13,072 bases of DNA from an uncultured Christensenellaceae bacterium (lineage in GTDB: Bacteria; Bacillota; Clostridia; Christensenellales; Christensenellaceae), in assembly GCA_934373295.1 (NCBI GenBank), contig CAKROK010000059.1, positions 1 to 13,072 on the forward strand. The letters are read 5' to 3'. The position numbers and the translations under genes are program-made. Shown here piece by piece: positions 1 to 7,006 of the stretch. Positions within the stretch are counted from its first letter, which is position 1; every line of letters begins with the position of its first letter. Under the pieces are notes generated by a model, which was given only the letters and a program-made list of their open reading frames with translations, was not told the origin of the DNA and ran no database searches.

Positions 1-104
1 GGGCTGGGGCGGGCACTTTCAAGCATGAAACGGCGGGAGCCGTTTCGCTTTTGAAAGCTGCGCCGCGCGCACATCTAATGGAGCTTTGCGCAAGCAAAGC
101 AACC
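1..104 (-). repeat. Intergenic hairpin repeat, copy 1 (reverse orientation)
   Basis: Two hairpins are visible. In the first, CTTTCAA (16-22) pairs with TTGAAAG (51-57), and inside it GAAACGGC (27-34) pairs with GCCGTTTC (39-46). In the second, GCTTTGC (83-89) pairs with GCAAAGC (94-100) around a GCAA loop. The whole segment matches the reverse complement of about 4151-4256, including the CTGCGCCGCGCG link and the AGCAAAGCAACCT end. The second hairpin recurs alone at 6979-7006. It is non-coding; the left edge may be cut by the window end. Its function is unknown: mobile remnant, REP-like element or processed RNA are all possible. Confidence 0.75.
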
Positions 105-197
105 TTTTAATAAATTCCCGATAGTGCTTCCCCTTTTAAGCTTTTGCGTGCAATCTTTTCTCCCCCGCACCACATTTCCTTTTTTCAAAATCCCGGT

Positions 198-226
198 TTG
201 AATTCCAAAATATGTGTTGATATAAT
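198..226 (+). promoter_or_regulatory. Sigma-A promoter for the ABC/hydrolase/PPC operon
   Basis: TTGAAT (198-203) and TATAAT (221-226) are separated by exactly 17 bases. Transcription would start near 233, giving a leader of about 85 bases before the TTG start at 320. I see no recognisable riboswitch or attenuator in that leader. Confidence 0.7.
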
Positions 227-319
227 ATATACAGGATCTCAATGGGGAAAGACCTCTAAAAAACTGCATCAATTTACTATTTGCCGGCATTTCGGCAGGA
301 ACATAAGGAGGAGTTTAAA

Positions 320-1030
320 TTGCTAAGCATTAACGATCTCACCAAGACCTTCGGGGATAAAACCGCCGTCAACGGCCTGTCATTAGATGTCCGCGCGGGC
401 GATATCTTCGGCTTTATAGGCCATAACGGCGCGGGAAAGACCACTACCATAAAGTGCCTCACCGGCATAATGAGCTTTGATTCGGGCGAAATTCTCATAG
501 ACGGTCATTCCATAAAGGATGAACCCGTATACTGTAAGAGCATCATGGCGTATATCCCGGATAATCCGGACATTTATGACTTCATGACAGGTATAAAGTA
601 CATCAACTTTATCGCGGATATATACGGCGTGCCCAAGGATGTAAGAGAAAAGAATATCGCGTATTATTCCGAAAAATTCGGACTCACGGCGGAGCTTAAC
701 AGCCGCGTCTCGGGCTACTCTCACGGCATGAAGCAAAAGCTCGTGCTCATAAGCGCGTTTGTACATTCCCCCAAGCTGCTCGTTCTCGATGAACCCTTCG
801 TCGGGCTTGACCCAATGGCGTCTTATAACTTAAAACAGATGCTCAAGGAGCATTGCGATAACGGCGGCGCCGTGTTCTTCTCCACCCACGTTTTGGAGGT
901 CGCGGAAAAGCTATGCACAAAGATCGCTATTATAAAGCAGGGTGAGCTGGTCGCGTGCGGCGCGACGGAGGACGTCTGCAAAAACGAAAGCCTTGAACAA
1001 TTCTTTCTGGAGTTAAACGCCCATGAATAA
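320..1030 (+). CDS. ABC transporter ATP-binding protein
   Basis: This is the ATPase subunit of an ABC-2-type transporter, working at the inner face of the membrane with the permease encoded next. The start chosen is TTG at 320, because AAGGAGG (305-311) sits 8 bases upstream; the in-frame ATG at 281 has no such site and would add 13 residues. The protein is 236 residues. From this start the motifs are Walker A GHNGAGKTT (34-42), a signature of the type SGYSHGM (131-137), Walker B LLVLDEP (153-159) followed by the D-loop GLDP, and the H-loop histidine at about 190 (STH). The YSHGM form of the signature is usual for ABC-2 exporters of the antibiotic/bacitracin-export class. The substrate cannot be told. 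The gene overlaps the permease by 8 bases, so the two are translationally coupled. Confidence 0.93.
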   Translation: MLSINDLTKTFGDKTAVNGLSLDVRAGDIFGFIGHNGAGKTTTIKCLTGIMSFDSGEILIDGHSIKDEPVYCKSIMAYIPDNPDIYDFMTGIKYINFIADIYGVPKDVREKNIAYYSEKFGLTAELNSRVSGYSHGMKQKLVLISAFVHSPKLLVLDEPFVGLDPMASYNLKQMLKEHCDNGGAVFFSTHVLEVAEKLCTKIAIIKQGELVACGATEDVCKNESLEQFFLELNAHE

Positions 1031-2624
1031 GCTATTCACACTTTGCAAAGTCACTTTAAGCGACGTGTTTTTAAGCGGATCGTATTCCTCAAAGAAAAAA
1101 AAGACGCGCGTATCCGGCGGCCTTACCGTCACGCTCGTCGTCATGCTCTTTGTCGCGGGGATGTTCTTTTTTAACTCATACTCCATGGGCAGTGAGCTCA
1201 TGGACAAAAATACATATCACTACCTCATATCGATAGGCATGGCGTATTCCGCTCTTATGACATTGGCGCTCTCCATTTTCAGAGTTCCTACGTTCCTATA
1301 TGCGTTTAAGGATCACGACCAGCTCATGAGCCTTCCCGTGAGCGCGAATCAGGTGCTAATGAGCAAGCTGCTGCCCCTGTACATTTACAATCTCATATAT
1401 TCCGCGGCGTTTTCAATAGGCTACTTCCTGTCCTGCGGAATACTTTCGCAGATGGGCGCGGGATATTACATCTGCGCGGTCTTTGCGATGCTGTTCGTCC
1501 CCTTTCTCCCCCTGGTTATAGGCTCGCTATTAGGTCTGCTGTTAGGATGGATATCAAAGCGCTCGGGCAACAACACCGTCATAAAGATAGCCTCGTCAGT
1601 ACTGCTCATGCTCATGATAATGGCGATATCCTTTACTCTGAGCTTTTCGCAGAGCATGGACAGCGCACAGCTCTCGGCGGTATACGGCATAGTCGACAAG
1701 ATCAACTTCCCCGTCATCTTCATAAAGCGCGCGCTTTTACAGGGTGATGCGCTTTACATGGTACTGTTCTGTATCGCGGAGCTGCTCATTTTCGCGCTGT
1801 TCTGCATACTGTTTGCCCGTGCGTTCAAGCGCATAAACTCGGGCATACGCGAGAGCGCCCGCAAGAGGGAAAAGAGCTTCACAGTCTCGGATATCGATAA
1901 GATAAAGACGGGTACGGCGTTCCACGCGGCATACACGCGCGAGCTTTCCGGCTTCGTCAACAATACGAACTACTTTTTGAATACGTATATGGGCTTCATA
2001 ATGTTGATATTGACCACTATAGCGCTGTTCTTCGTGGATATAAGCGGCTTCTTTACGCACATCGGCTTATCCCCCCTCGTGATGCTCGTGTTCGCGTTCG
2101 GCTTCTTCGGGATGCTCTCCCCTATCACCACGCCCTCCGTGTCGTTAGACGCATATAACCTCTGGATATACCGTTCATCGCCCATTAGCGCAAAGACGGT
2201 CTTAAACGCAAAGCTCGCGATGGCGCTCACGGTGTCTCTGCCCGTAATGGTAATCTGCCCTGTGGCCGCGGGATTCGCGCTCAAGCTGACCGCGGTCGAG
2301 ATACTCTGCCTCACCGCATACTGCGTGGGCATAACGCTGCTTTCACAGACGAGCGGACTCGCCACCGGGCTTGCCCTGCCCAAGCTGGATTGGACAAACG
2401 AGATAACCGTCATAAAGCAGTCGGGCGCAGTCTGTTTAAGCGTGTTCGGCGGCATGGGCGTATCTATTATAATAGGCGCGGGGGTCATCCTGCTCAGCAT
2501 ATTCGGCGCAAATACAAACCTCATAACGCTCATAATATCGATAGTGATGCTCGCCGCGGCAGCGCTCATTTACTCCATACTCATGCATAAGGGCGCAAGA
2601 AAATTCGACAGTCTCGAAATTTGA
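1023..2624 (+). CDS. ABC transporter permease, about 12 membrane helices
   Basis: This is a 533-residue integral membrane protein and the membrane partner of the ATPase it overlaps by 8 bases. A GGAG at 1009-1012 serves the ATG. Hydrophobic segments lie at roughly 34-56, 67-88, 116-140, 147-176, 186-208, 243-266, 315-340, 345-366, 396-420, 424-450, 478-494 and 500-525. A basic, charged cytoplasmic loop lies at about 265-300. The short motif SLPVSANQVLMSKL (103-116) is echoed in the second half by SSPISAKTVLNAKL (385-398), which suggests an internal duplication of two six-helix halves. This 'L.LP.s...il..K' pattern is seen in large Firmicutes ABC-2 exporter permeases. The substrate is unknown; lipid, peptide or antibiotic export are all possible. 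Confidence 0.85.
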   Translation: MNKLFTLCKVTLSDVFLSGSYSSKKKKTRVSGGLTVTLVVMLFVAGMFFFNSYSMGSELMDKNTYHYLISIGMAYSALMTLALSIFRVPTFLYAFKDHDQLMSLPVSANQVLMSKLLPLYIYNLIYSAAFSIGYFLSCGILSQMGAGYYICAVFAMLFVPFLPLVIGSLLGLLLGWISKRSGNNTVIKIASSVLLMLMIMAISFTLSFSQSMDSAQLSAVYGIVDKINFPVIFIKRALLQGDALYMVLFCIAELLIFALFCILFARAFKRINSGIRESARKREKSFTVSDIDKIKTGTAFHAAYTRELSGFVNNTNYFLNTYMGFIMLILTTIALFFVDISGFFTHIGLSPLVMLVFAFGFFGMLSPITTPSVSLDAYNLWIYRSSPISAKTVLNAKLAMALTVSLPVMVICPVAAGFALKLTAVEILCLTAYCVGITLLSQTSGLATGLALPKLDWTNEITVIKQSGAVCLSVFGGMGVSIIIGAGVILLSIFGANTNLITLIISIVMLAAAALIYSILMHKGARKFDSLEI

Positions 2625-2681
2625 CGCTTGAATATGCCCCGCCCATCGGGTTAAAATATAATAAAAAAGGAAGTAATCAAT

Positions 2682-3611
2682 ATGCATAAGATAAACAGCA
2701 CACTTCCCTCCTGCGACGGGGTGCATACCCTCGCGGTATATGAATTTATCCCGGACGAGCCGCGCGCAGTCGTTCAGATAGTCCACGGCATGGCAGAGCA
2801 TATCGGAAGATACGCGCCCTTCTCCGAATACCTATGTGAACACGGCATAGCCGTCGTCGGCCACGACCATTTGGGCCACGGGCGCACGGCAAACAGCCCG
2901 GATGAGCTGGGCTACATTGCGGATAAGGGTGGCGCGGATATGCTCATAGCCGACGCGATGAACGTCACGCGCTATATCAAGGAGAAATTCGACCTGCCCA
3001 TCATACTGTTCGGTCACTCTATGGGCAGCCTCGTCTCGAGAAACTACATCTCACGGGACAGCTCCCTTTTAGAAGGCTGCATACTCTGCGGAAACGTTCA
3101 GGATACGCTCAAAATCGCCCCCGCAGTGACCGGTTTTTTGGCGGCGTTCGGCAAAAAGCGGGATAGCAGGCTGTTAAACTCCATGGCGTTCGCGGCATAT
3201 AACAAGAAAATCGATGACCCGCGCACAGAGTTTGACTGGCTTTCCGAAAATGAGCAAAACGTCGATAACTACCTCGCTGACGAGCTTTGCGGCTTTAACT
3301 TCAAGGCAAAGGCGATGCACGACCTCGCCACGCTTAACGCAAACGTGTCCGGCGATAGCTGGATAAAGGGCATTCGCAAGGATCTTCCCATATACCTCTT
3401 TTCCGGCGAGGACGACCCCTGCGGCGGCTACGGCGAGGGCGTAAGGCGCATTTCTCAAAAGCTTGAAGAGGGCGGCGTCGAGAGCGTCAGCCTCACGCTC
3501 TATCCCAAAATGCGCCACGAAATATTAAACGAGACGGACAATCAAAGAGTAATGCATGACATGCTCGATGCAATAAACGAAATTTTGGAGGAAAAAGATT
3601 ATGGAGTATAA
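2682..3611 (+). CDS. Alpha/beta hydrolase, lysophospholipase / monoacylglycerol lipase type (Hydrolase_4)
   Basis: This 309-residue serine hydrolase probably acts in the cytoplasm on a lipid ester, because no signal peptide is visible. The family hallmarks are HGMAEHIGRY (35-44, oxyanion region), GHDHLGHGRT (60-69), the nucleophile elbow GHSMGS (111-116, Ser113), the acid in SGEDDP (Asp245), and the histidine in MRHE (His279). The triad is therefore complete. AAGGAAG (2667-2673) lies 8 bases before the ATG. It follows the permease by 57 bases, with a TATAAT (2657-2662) in the gap but no -35 at the right distance, so co-transcription with the ABC genes is likeliest. The last 11 bases overlap the PPC gene. 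Exact substrate unknown. Confidence 0.9.
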   Translation: MHKINSTLPSCDGVHTLAVYEFIPDEPRAVVQIVHGMAEHIGRYAPFSEYLCEHGIAVVGHDHLGHGRTANSPDELGYIADKGGADMLIADAMNVTRYIKEKFDLPIILFGHSMGSLVSRNYISRDSSLLEGCILCGNVQDTLKIAPAVTGFLAAFGKKRDSRLLNSMAFAAYNKKIDDPRTEFDWLSENEQNVDNYLADELCGFNFKAKAMHDLATLNANVSGDSWIKGIRKDLPIYLFSGEDDPCGGYGEGVRRISQKLEEGGVESVSLTLYPKMRHEILNETDNQRVMHDMLDAINEILEEKDYGV

Positions 3612-3987
3612 GAGATTCGGCGATAAATTAGTGATGCGCCTTGACCCGGGCGACGAGATATGCGAAAACATAATGACCGCAAGCAAGGCAGAGGGGATAC
3701 GGCTCGCAAGCGTCTCCGGCATGGGCGCGGTCGGTCAGATGACCGTGGGCGTATACGATCTTTCAAAAAAGGAATACTTTAAAAACACGTTCACGGGCGC
3801 GCTGGAGATAGTCTCCCTCACGGGGAACGTCTCAGAAATGAACGGGGAGACATACCTCCACCTGCACATGAGCGCGGGAGACGACCGCGGACATGTCTTC
3901 GGCGGTCACCTTAATTCCTCCGTCATTAGCGGCACGGGCGAGATAATCCTCGACATAATCGACGGCCGCATCGACAGAGAACGCTAG
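3601..3987 (+). CDS. PPC/DUF296 domain protein (AT-hook-associated type, here without AT hook)
   Basis: This is a single-domain protein of 128 residues, the usual size for bacterial PPC proteins. It shows the VSGMGAV turn (38-44), the metal-ligand-like HLHMS (87-91), and the conserved GHVFGGHL (97-104) followed by the TGEIIL strand. In plants this fold is linked to AT-hook DNA binding. Bacterial stand-alone copies form trimers with a conserved histidine cluster, and their role is mostly unknown; here there is no DNA-binding extension. Its ATG overlaps the hydrolase end by 11 bases, with GGAGG just upstream, so it is translationally coupled to the hydrolase. It is the last gene before the 4035-4059 terminator. 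Confidence 0.88.
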   Translation: MEYKRFGDKLVMRLDPGDEICENIMTASKAEGIRLASVSGMGAVGQMTVGVYDLSKKEYFKNTFTGALEIVSLTGNVSEMNGETYLHLHMSAGDDRGHVFGGHLNSSVISGTGEIILDIIDGRIDRER

Positions 3988-4034
3988 GACGAGACGGGAT
4001 TAAACGTGTTTAAGTTCTAATAGAAACGCATTGA

Positions 4035-4065
4035 AAAAGCACCCTCGATGGGTGCTTTTACTTTT
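4035..4065 (+). terminator. Rho-independent terminator of the ABC/hydrolase/PPC operon
   Basis: AAAAGCACCC (4035-4044) pairs with GGGTGCTTTT (4050-4059) around TCGAT, followed by ACTTTT. It lies 47 bases after the PPC stop codon. The A-rich upstream arm means it could also act weakly on the other strand. Confidence 0.9.
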
Positions 4066-4150
4066 ATAACAACTCACGCTCGTTAAACCGCGCCAATCGT
4101 TTGAGCGCTCAAGCTGAAAAAGCGCAATAATCCACGTAAATTGAAATAAT

Positions 4151-4256
4151 AGGTTGCTTTGCTAACGCAAAGCTCCACTATATTCACGCGCGGCGCAGCT
4201 TTTCAAAGCGAAACGGCTCCCGCCGTTCCGCTTTGAAAAGTGGCCCGCCCAGCCTT
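4151..4256 (+). repeat. Intergenic hairpin repeat, copy 2 (forward orientation)
   Basis: This is the inverted counterpart of 1-104. GCTTTGC (4156-4162) pairs with GCAAAGC (4167-4173). CTTTTCAAAGCG (4199-4210) pairs perfectly with CGCTTTGAAAAG (4229-4240), with an inner AACGG/CCGTT stem after a single mismatch. The hairpin arms differ from copy 1 at several positions, yet pairing is kept on both sides. The module runs straight into the long GC hairpin at 4243. Confidence 0.8.
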
Positions 4257-4291
4257 GCCCCCGCCGAAGGCGGGGGCAAGGCTGGGCGGGC
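4243..4291. repeat. Perfect 23-bp GC-rich inverted repeat with GAA loop
   Basis: Bases 4243-4265 are exactly complementary to 4269-4291, leaving only GAA in the loop. The stem is very GC-rich. There is no T-run after it, so it is not a typical intrinsic terminator. A looser relative with a CCGCCCC/GGGGCGG core stands at about 7528-7557, beside the same neighbouring hairpin module. Confidence 0.9.
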
Positions 4292-4294
4292 TTA

Positions 4295-4321
4295 GTTTTT
4301 GCGGCCGAAGGCCGCAAAAAC
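4295..4321. repeat. GTTTTTGCGGCC hairpin module, copy A
   Basis: GTTTTTGCGGCC (4295-4306) and GGCCGCAAAAAC (4310-4321) form a perfect 12-bp stem with a GAA loop. The same stem occurs at 7499-7525 in the opposite orientation, with GGA/TCC as the loop. In both places it is flanked by GGCGGGCTTA on one side and CTGCGCCGCG on the other, so the repeated unit is longer than the hairpin. Confidence 0.88.
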
Positions 4322-4393
4322 CTGCGCCGCGCCTCGTTGGCAAGCTCGCTTTATATTCGTAGGGGAAGGCGAAAGACTTGCGTATAATTCATC
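4322..4393 (+). repeat. 72-bp non-coding repeat, copy A (CTGCGCCGCGCC ... GATTCATC type)
   Basis: This segment aligns with 7780-7852 over its whole length at about 80% identity by eye, with one single-base indel. Shared blocks include CTGCGCCGCGCC, AGCTCGCTTTAT, TTCGTAGGG and GACTTGCGTAT. Neither copy carries a plausible gene. Both begin with the CTGCGCCGCG link that also joins the modules at 1-104 and 4151-4256. Confidence 0.8.
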
Positions 4394-4424
4394 GCGTTCG
4401 GCGAATAGCCGAGACGAACGCGAT
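4391..4424. repeat. 10-bp stem inverted repeat
   Basis: ATCGCGTTCG (4391-4400) pairs with CGAACGCGAT (4415-4424) around a 14-base loop. The alternative stem CGGC/GCCG (4399-4402 with 4408-4411) competes with it. It directly follows the 72-bp repeat, but the copy at 7780-7852 lacks it. Confidence 0.6.
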
Positions 4425-4482
4425 ACCTTATTATTAGTTCGGTTTCCCACAGTCACTATCAGATATGCACAAAAACAGTAAC

Positions 4483-4524
4483 AAAAAATAACCGCCACAT
4501 TTCGACACTGAACGGTTATTTTTT
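4483..4524. terminator. Probable bidirectional terminator, likely serving yigZ
   Basis: AAAAAATAACCG (4483-4494) pairs with CGGTTATTTTTT (4513-4524) around an 18-base loop. Read on the minus strand, it lies about 55 bases past the yigZ stop codon and ends in a T-run. The stem is symmetric, so it could also stop plus-strand transcripts from the repeat region. The loop is longer than ideal. Confidence 0.6.
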
Positions 4525-4578
4525 CTAACTATTCGGGTATGCAAAAACAATAAAGTCAATACGCAAAAACACCCGCGG

Positions 4579-5208
4579 CTACAGCTTTTCCTCCACGATC
4601 TCCTCCCCCAGGCAGCGCGCAAAGACCGTGCCTGCGGAAAGCTCGGAGAGCAGCTTTTCATAGTCCTCCCCGTTGCCGACGGGGATGTACACCTGCGCCT
4701 GGACGCAGCTCGTATAGTTTATGTTCTTTATCGTCCAGCCGTTCGCGCATATCTGCGCCTGCGCCTTTCCCCACATCTTAAAGGGCAGCTCCGCTTCATA
4801 CAGCTCATAGGGACGATATCTGAACCTCTCGCATGCGTTTGCGGCCTCCGTGACGCTCTTTCCATATGCGCGCACCAGCCCGCCCGCGCCCAGCAGTATC
4901 CCGCCGAAATAGCGCGTGACCACGCACAGCACGTTTGTAAGCCCCGTGTTTTTGAGCGCCTCGAGCATGGGTACGCCCGCCGTTCCCTGCGGCTCGCCGT
5001 CGTCCGAGCAGCGCGTATATTCGCCCCGTTCGCCCACTATGAGCGCGGAGCAGTTGTGCGTCGCGTCCCAATACTTCTTTTTTATCTCGCCGAGCTTCTC
5101 CTGCGCCTCGTCAAAGTCCTTAACCGGATAAAGCTGTCCGATAAAACGCGACTTTTTAACAATAAGCTCCCTTTCGCAGGGAGCTTTTATGGTTATATAT
5201 TCATTCAT
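4579..5208 (-). CDS. yigZ: YigZ family protein (IMPACT/UPF0029 N-domain plus DUF1949)
   Basis: This 209-residue protein has the normal YigZ length. The signature run is clear: KKSRFIG (18-24), SDDGEPQGTAGVPML (68-82), VVTRYFGGILLGAGG (96-110), then LVRAYGKSV. The C-terminal 70 or so residues match the position of the DUF1949 ferredoxin-like domain. The family is related to eukaryotic IMPACT and has been tied to translation control and nucleic-acid binding, but its bacterial role is not settled. It starts 12 bases after the tyrS stop with only a weak Shine-Dalgarno site, so it probably depends on read-through and coupling from tyrS. The probable terminator at 4483-4524 follows. Confidence 0.93.
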   Translation of the reverse strand: MNEYITIKAPCERELIVKKSRFIGQLYPVKDFDEAQEKLGEIKKKYWDATHNCSALIVGERGEYTRCSDDGEPQGTAGVPMLEALKNTGLTNVLCVVTRYFGGILLGAGGLVRAYGKSVTEAANACERFRYRPYELYEAELPFKMWGKAQAQICANGWTIKNINYTSCVQAQVYIPVGNGEDYEKLLSELSAGTVFARCLGEEIVEEKL

Positions 5209-5220
5209 CCGTTCGTTTTT

Positions 5221-6450
5221 TTACTTCACAACGACTCTGTGGAATACCTTCTTGCCCTTCTTTATTATCAGGCTGCCGTCCTCCAAATCGTCTGCAGTCA
5301 CGGGTCTGAATACATCCGTTACCTTATCGCCGTTTATGGATACGCCTCCGCCCTGGATGAGCTTTCTTCCCTCGCCCTTTGACTTAGTTAAGCCGCAAGC
5401 CATCATAAGCTCGAGTATAAAGCCGTTCTCGGCGAACTGCTCCGCGGTCAGCTCGGTCGTGGGCATAGCGGTGTTGTCCGCGCCACCGCCGAATAACGCC
5501 CGCGTAGCCGCCTGCGCCTTGTTTGCCTCCTCTTCGCCGTGGACCTGCTTTGTCACCTCATACGCGAGGATCTTCTTCGCCTCGTTTATCTCACTTCCCT
5601 GCAACGAGCCCAAGCGTTCGACCTCGTCCATGGGCAGGAATGTGAGCAGTGACAGACAGTTTTTGACGTCGGAATCCGCCACGTTCACCCAGTACTGATA
5701 GAACTCATAGGGCGATGTCTTTTCCGGATCCAGCCAGAGCGCGCCGCCCTCCGTCTTGCCCATCTTGTTGCCGTCGCTCTTTAACAGCAGCGAGCATGTG
5801 AGGCCGAACGCCGCCTTCTGCTCCTTCCTCCTGATGAGGTCCGCGCCCGCGAGGATGTTCGACCACTGGTCGTCGCCGCCCATCTCAAGCGTACAGCCGT
5901 ATCTCCTGTTGAGCTCCAAAAAGTCATATGCCTGCATGAGCATATAGTTGAACTCCAAGAACGTCAGGCCCTTTTCCAGCCTGCGCTTATAGCACTCTGC
6001 CGTGAGCATCTTATTTACGGAGAAGCAGCTTCCCACCTCTCTTAAAAACGAGATGTAGTTTAGATCCCTCAGCCACTCGCCGTTATCCACCATTATCGCC
6101 TTATCGTCCGAAAAATCCAAAAAGCGGCCGATCTGTTTTCTGAAGCAAGCGACGTTATGGTCTATCGTGTCCGTGGTCATCATCTTTCTCATATCCGACT
6201 TTCCGGAGGGATCGCCTATCATGCCCGTGCCGCCGCCCAAAAGGACTATGGGTCTGTGCCCCGCCCTCTGCATATGCGCCATCGCCATCAGCGCGACGAA
6301 GTGACCAACGTGCAGTGAATCCGCCGTGGGGTCAAAGCCGATATAGAACGTCACCTTTTCGCTCCCGAGCATCTGCTCAAGGCCCTCATGCGTGACCTGC
6401 TTTATGAATCCTCTTTCCTTTAATACGTGAAAAACGTTCCTTGTTTCCAT
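5221..6450 (-). CDS. tyrS: Tyrosyl-tRNA synthetase
   Basis: This class I synthetase charges tRNA-Tyr in the cytoplasm. The start at 6450 is chosen because AAGGAGC (6457-6463) lies 6 bases upstream; an in-frame ATG at 6477 would add 9 residues without a good site. The protein is 409 residues, normal for TyrS. The catalytic domain begins with YIGFDPTADSLHVGH (36-50), where HVGH is the HIGH motif. GDPSGKSDMR (79-88) and MGGDDQWSNI (190-199) are tyrosine-pocket motifs. KMGKT (229-233) is the KMSKS loop, in the KFGKT-like form normal for TyrS. The C-terminal S4-type RNA-binding domain covers about 350-405 (GEGRKLIQGGGVSINGDKV). It is the first gene of a two-gene unit with yigZ. Confidence 0.98.
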   Translation of the reverse strand: METRNVFHVLKERGFIKQVTHEGLEQMLGSEKVTFYIGFDPTADSLHVGHFVALMAMAHMQRAGHRPIVLLGGGTGMIGDPSGKSDMRKMMTTDTIDHNVACFRKQIGRFLDFSDDKAIMVDNGEWLRDLNYISFLREVGSCFSVNKMLTAECYKRRLEKGLTFLEFNYMLMQAYDFLELNRRYGCTLEMGGDDQWSNILAGADLIRRKEQKAAFGLTCSLLLKSDGNKMGKTEGGALWLDPEKTSPYEFYQYWVNVADSDVKNCLSLLTFLPMDEVERLGSLQGSEINEAKKILAYEVTKQVHGEEEANKAQAATRALFGGGADNTAMPTTELTAEQFAENGFILELMMACGLTKSKGEGRKLIQGGGVSINGDKVTDVFRPVTADDLEDGSLIIKKGKKVFHRVVVK

Positions 6451-6500
6451 CTGTACGCTCCTTTTTATCTTACGCATTATACGTTATATACCAATTATTC

Positions 6501-6529
6501 ATTATACTTTAAAATTTGCCCATAATCAA
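6501..6529 (-). promoter_or_regulatory. Sigma-A promoter for tyrS-yigZ
   Basis: On the minus strand TTGATT (6529-6524) and TATAAT (6506-6501) are spaced by 17 bases. The start point would be near 6494, leaving a leader of about 44 bases. That is far too short for a T-box, which many Firmicutes tyrS genes carry. Confidence 0.8.
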
Positions 6530-6566
6530 CCGCTGATTTTGCGTTTTTTATTAGTATTGCGCGCGT

Positions 6567-6884
6567 TTACATCATTAAAAACTCCTGAACGGGCGTCATG
6601 CATGAAAAAGTGAACATGAAACACGTCCCCGCTATCGCCGCGGCGACTATCGCTATTATCTTCGTCCACATTCGCATGTCGCAATCCGATTTAGGCAGCG
6701 CAAATGCAAAAGCTATAAATATCGCGGGGATGATTATGAGCTGAAAGCCCAGCGCAGGCATCCAACTGAACGCCGCCGCACAGAGCGAGCAGACAAACGC
6801 CGCCACCGTCTCTCCCGATGGCTTGGGCTTTTGCGTCCCGTTGACCAGCCCCGAAAAGCGTCCCTTATTTCCGTTTCCTTCCAT
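6567..6884 (-). CDS. Small membrane protein with two helices, unknown function
   Basis: This 105-residue protein starts at ATG 6884, with AAAAGGAGA (6892-6900) a few bases upstream. The reading frame stays open to 7022, but the extension runs through the intergenic repeat at 6979-7006 and lies upstream of the promoter, so it is not coding. The first 27 residues are polar and glycine/lysine-rich (NGNKGRF, TQKPKPSGE). Two hydrophobic segments follow at about 28-62 and 73-98, separated by a short charged stretch with KSDCDMRMW. The layout recalls small DUF4190-like proteins, with a soluble lead followed by a hairpin of two helices, but I cannot confirm membership. No functional clue comes from the neighbours. 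Confidence 0.7.
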   Translation of the reverse strand: MEGNGNKGRFSGLVNGTQKPKPSGETVAAFVCSLCAAAFSWMPALGFQLIIIPAIFIAFAFALPKSDCDMRMWTKIIAIVAAAIAGTCFMFTFSCMTPVQEFLMM

Positions 6885-6920
6885 GATGATTTCTCCTTTT
6901 TCTTTATATTTAAAGCAGTC

Positions 6921-6949
6921 TTTATGCGCACACAGACCGCATGTGTCAA
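6921..6949 (-). promoter_or_regulatory. Promoter for the small membrane protein
   Basis: On the minus strand a perfect TTGACA (6949-6944) is followed 17 bases later by CATAAA (6926-6921), a weak -10. It lies just upstream of the Shine-Dalgarno for the ATG at 6884, leaving a leader of about 30 bases. Confidence 0.6.
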
Positions 6950-6978
6950 ATGCGCTACTCTGCTTTTTTATAATAAAC

Positions 6979-7006
6979 AGGTTGCTTTGCTTGCGCAAAG
7001 CTCCAT
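6979..7006 (+). repeat. GGTTGCTTTGC-GCAAAGC hairpin, copy 3 (solo)
   Basis: GCTTTGC (6984-6990) and GCAAAGC (6995-7001) form a 7-bp stem with a TTGC loop, inside AGGTTGC...CTCCATTA. The flanks match the reverse complement of 79-104 and the forward sequence 4151-4176. Here the second, larger hairpin of those copies is missing, so this is one module on its own. Confidence 0.8.

Noticed and set aside
281..319. ATG 281 as start of the ABC ATPase
   Set aside because: It has no ribosome site; AAGGAGG lies inside this stretch and points to TTG 320, which also gives the normal family N-terminus.
2657..2662. Separate promoter for the hydrolase gene
   Set aside because: A TATAAT is present, but the best -35 candidate (TTGAAT 2628-2633) is 23 bases away; co-transcription with the ABC genes is simpler.
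4101..4112. TTGAGCGCTCAA palindrome as an operator
   Set aside because: It is a perfect 12-base palindrome, but it sits after the operon terminator with no promoter or gene nearby; too little to call.
1..4256. Composite transposon carrying the ABC operon
   Set aside because: The flanking repeats are inverted, but no transposase or integrase is present, and the same modules occur alone elsewhere. Kept only as a finding about flanking repeats.
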